The notes below the pieces were generated by a model that was given only the letters and a program-made list of their open reading frames with translations, was not told the origin of the DNA and made no database searches. A program made the translations under genes and the position numbers. DNA of 24,269 nt from an uncultured Collinsella sp. (GTDB lineage Bacteria > Actinomycetota > Coriobacteriia > Coriobacteriales > Coriobacteriaceae), in the NCBI GenBank assembly GCA_900541715.1, contig UQLI01000029.1, positions 1 to 24,269 of the forward strand. Reading direction: 5' to 3'. Below are positions 24,211 through 24,269 of this stretch, piece after piece (within the stretch, counting starts at the first letter, position 1; each line of letters starts with the position of its first letter).

Positions 24211-24269
24211 GGGGGCGTAGCTCAGCTGGGAGAGCGCTTGACTGGCAGTCAAGAGGTCAGGGGTTCGAT
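24211..24269 (+). tRNA. tRNA-Ala, anticodon GGC (3' end outside the window)
   Basis: The sequence folds as a tRNA: acceptor strand GGGGGCG, D-stem GCTC/GAGC around AGCTGGGA, anticodon stem CTTGA/TCAAG with loop CTGGCAG, and the start of the T-arm AGGGGTTCGAT. The anticodon GGC at 24244-24246 reads alanine codons GCC and GCU. The 3' half of the T-arm and the acceptor strand are cut off by the window edge. Confidence 0.93.

Overview
The window reads as chromosomal DNA of a high-GC actinobacterium. The best guess is a gut Coriobacteriia member of the Collinsella type. That placement is an inference from GC-rich codon use, the gene set and the Lys/Ala-rich protein tails; no rRNA or other decisive marker is present.

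Region 1 (1-9187) is housekeeping. metK runs off the left edge on the minus strand and is divergent from gltX. After a clear gltX terminator come priA and def on the plus strand, then the coupled pair fmt-rsmB (ATGA overlap). This gives primosome restart, N-terminal deformylation, initiator-tRNA formylation and 16S rRNA m5C methylation. A small FmdB-type zinc-ribbon gene on the minus strand closes the region.

Region 2 (9276-22681) is a complete glycogen locus, all on the minus strand. In transcription order it is glgB (branching), glgP (phosphorylase), glgC and glgD (ADP-glucose pyrophosphorylase catalytic and non-catalytic subunits), glgA (synthase), and then, behind its own terminator and probable promoter, a 1098-residue GH13-GH77 fusion (alpha-glucan hydrolase plus 4-alpha-glucanotransferase). 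Together these make ADP-glucose, polymerise and branch it, phosphorolyse it and recycle the limit dextrins. Repeated half-sites of the type GTTTTACCA crowd the promoter region in front of glgB, and two more lie in front of the fusion gene, so one regulator may control both units.

Region 3 (22704-24269) has a HAD-family phosphatase gene divergent from the glg operon, a thiamine pyrophosphokinase gene 9 nt behind it, a long inverted repeat, and the start of tRNA-Ala(GGC) with a good promoter.

Most interesting points: (i) GlgA carries a tail of about 285 residues rich in Lys/Ala/Thr/Pro, and GlgB has shorter basic tails at both ends; both resemble histone-H1-like DNA-binding tails, and the other glycogen enzymes lack them. 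(ii) PriA begins with QLSLF at residues 4-8, the canonical beta-clamp-binding pentapeptide. (iii) Three long intergenic hairpins share a conserved outer foot TGGGAYGGGGCY but have different, self-complementary inner stems; a fourth hairpin of similar size lacks the foot. (iv) GlgB has Gly in place of the near-invariant region-I His. No CRISPR array, insertion sequence, phage gene or toxin-antitoxin pair was seen.
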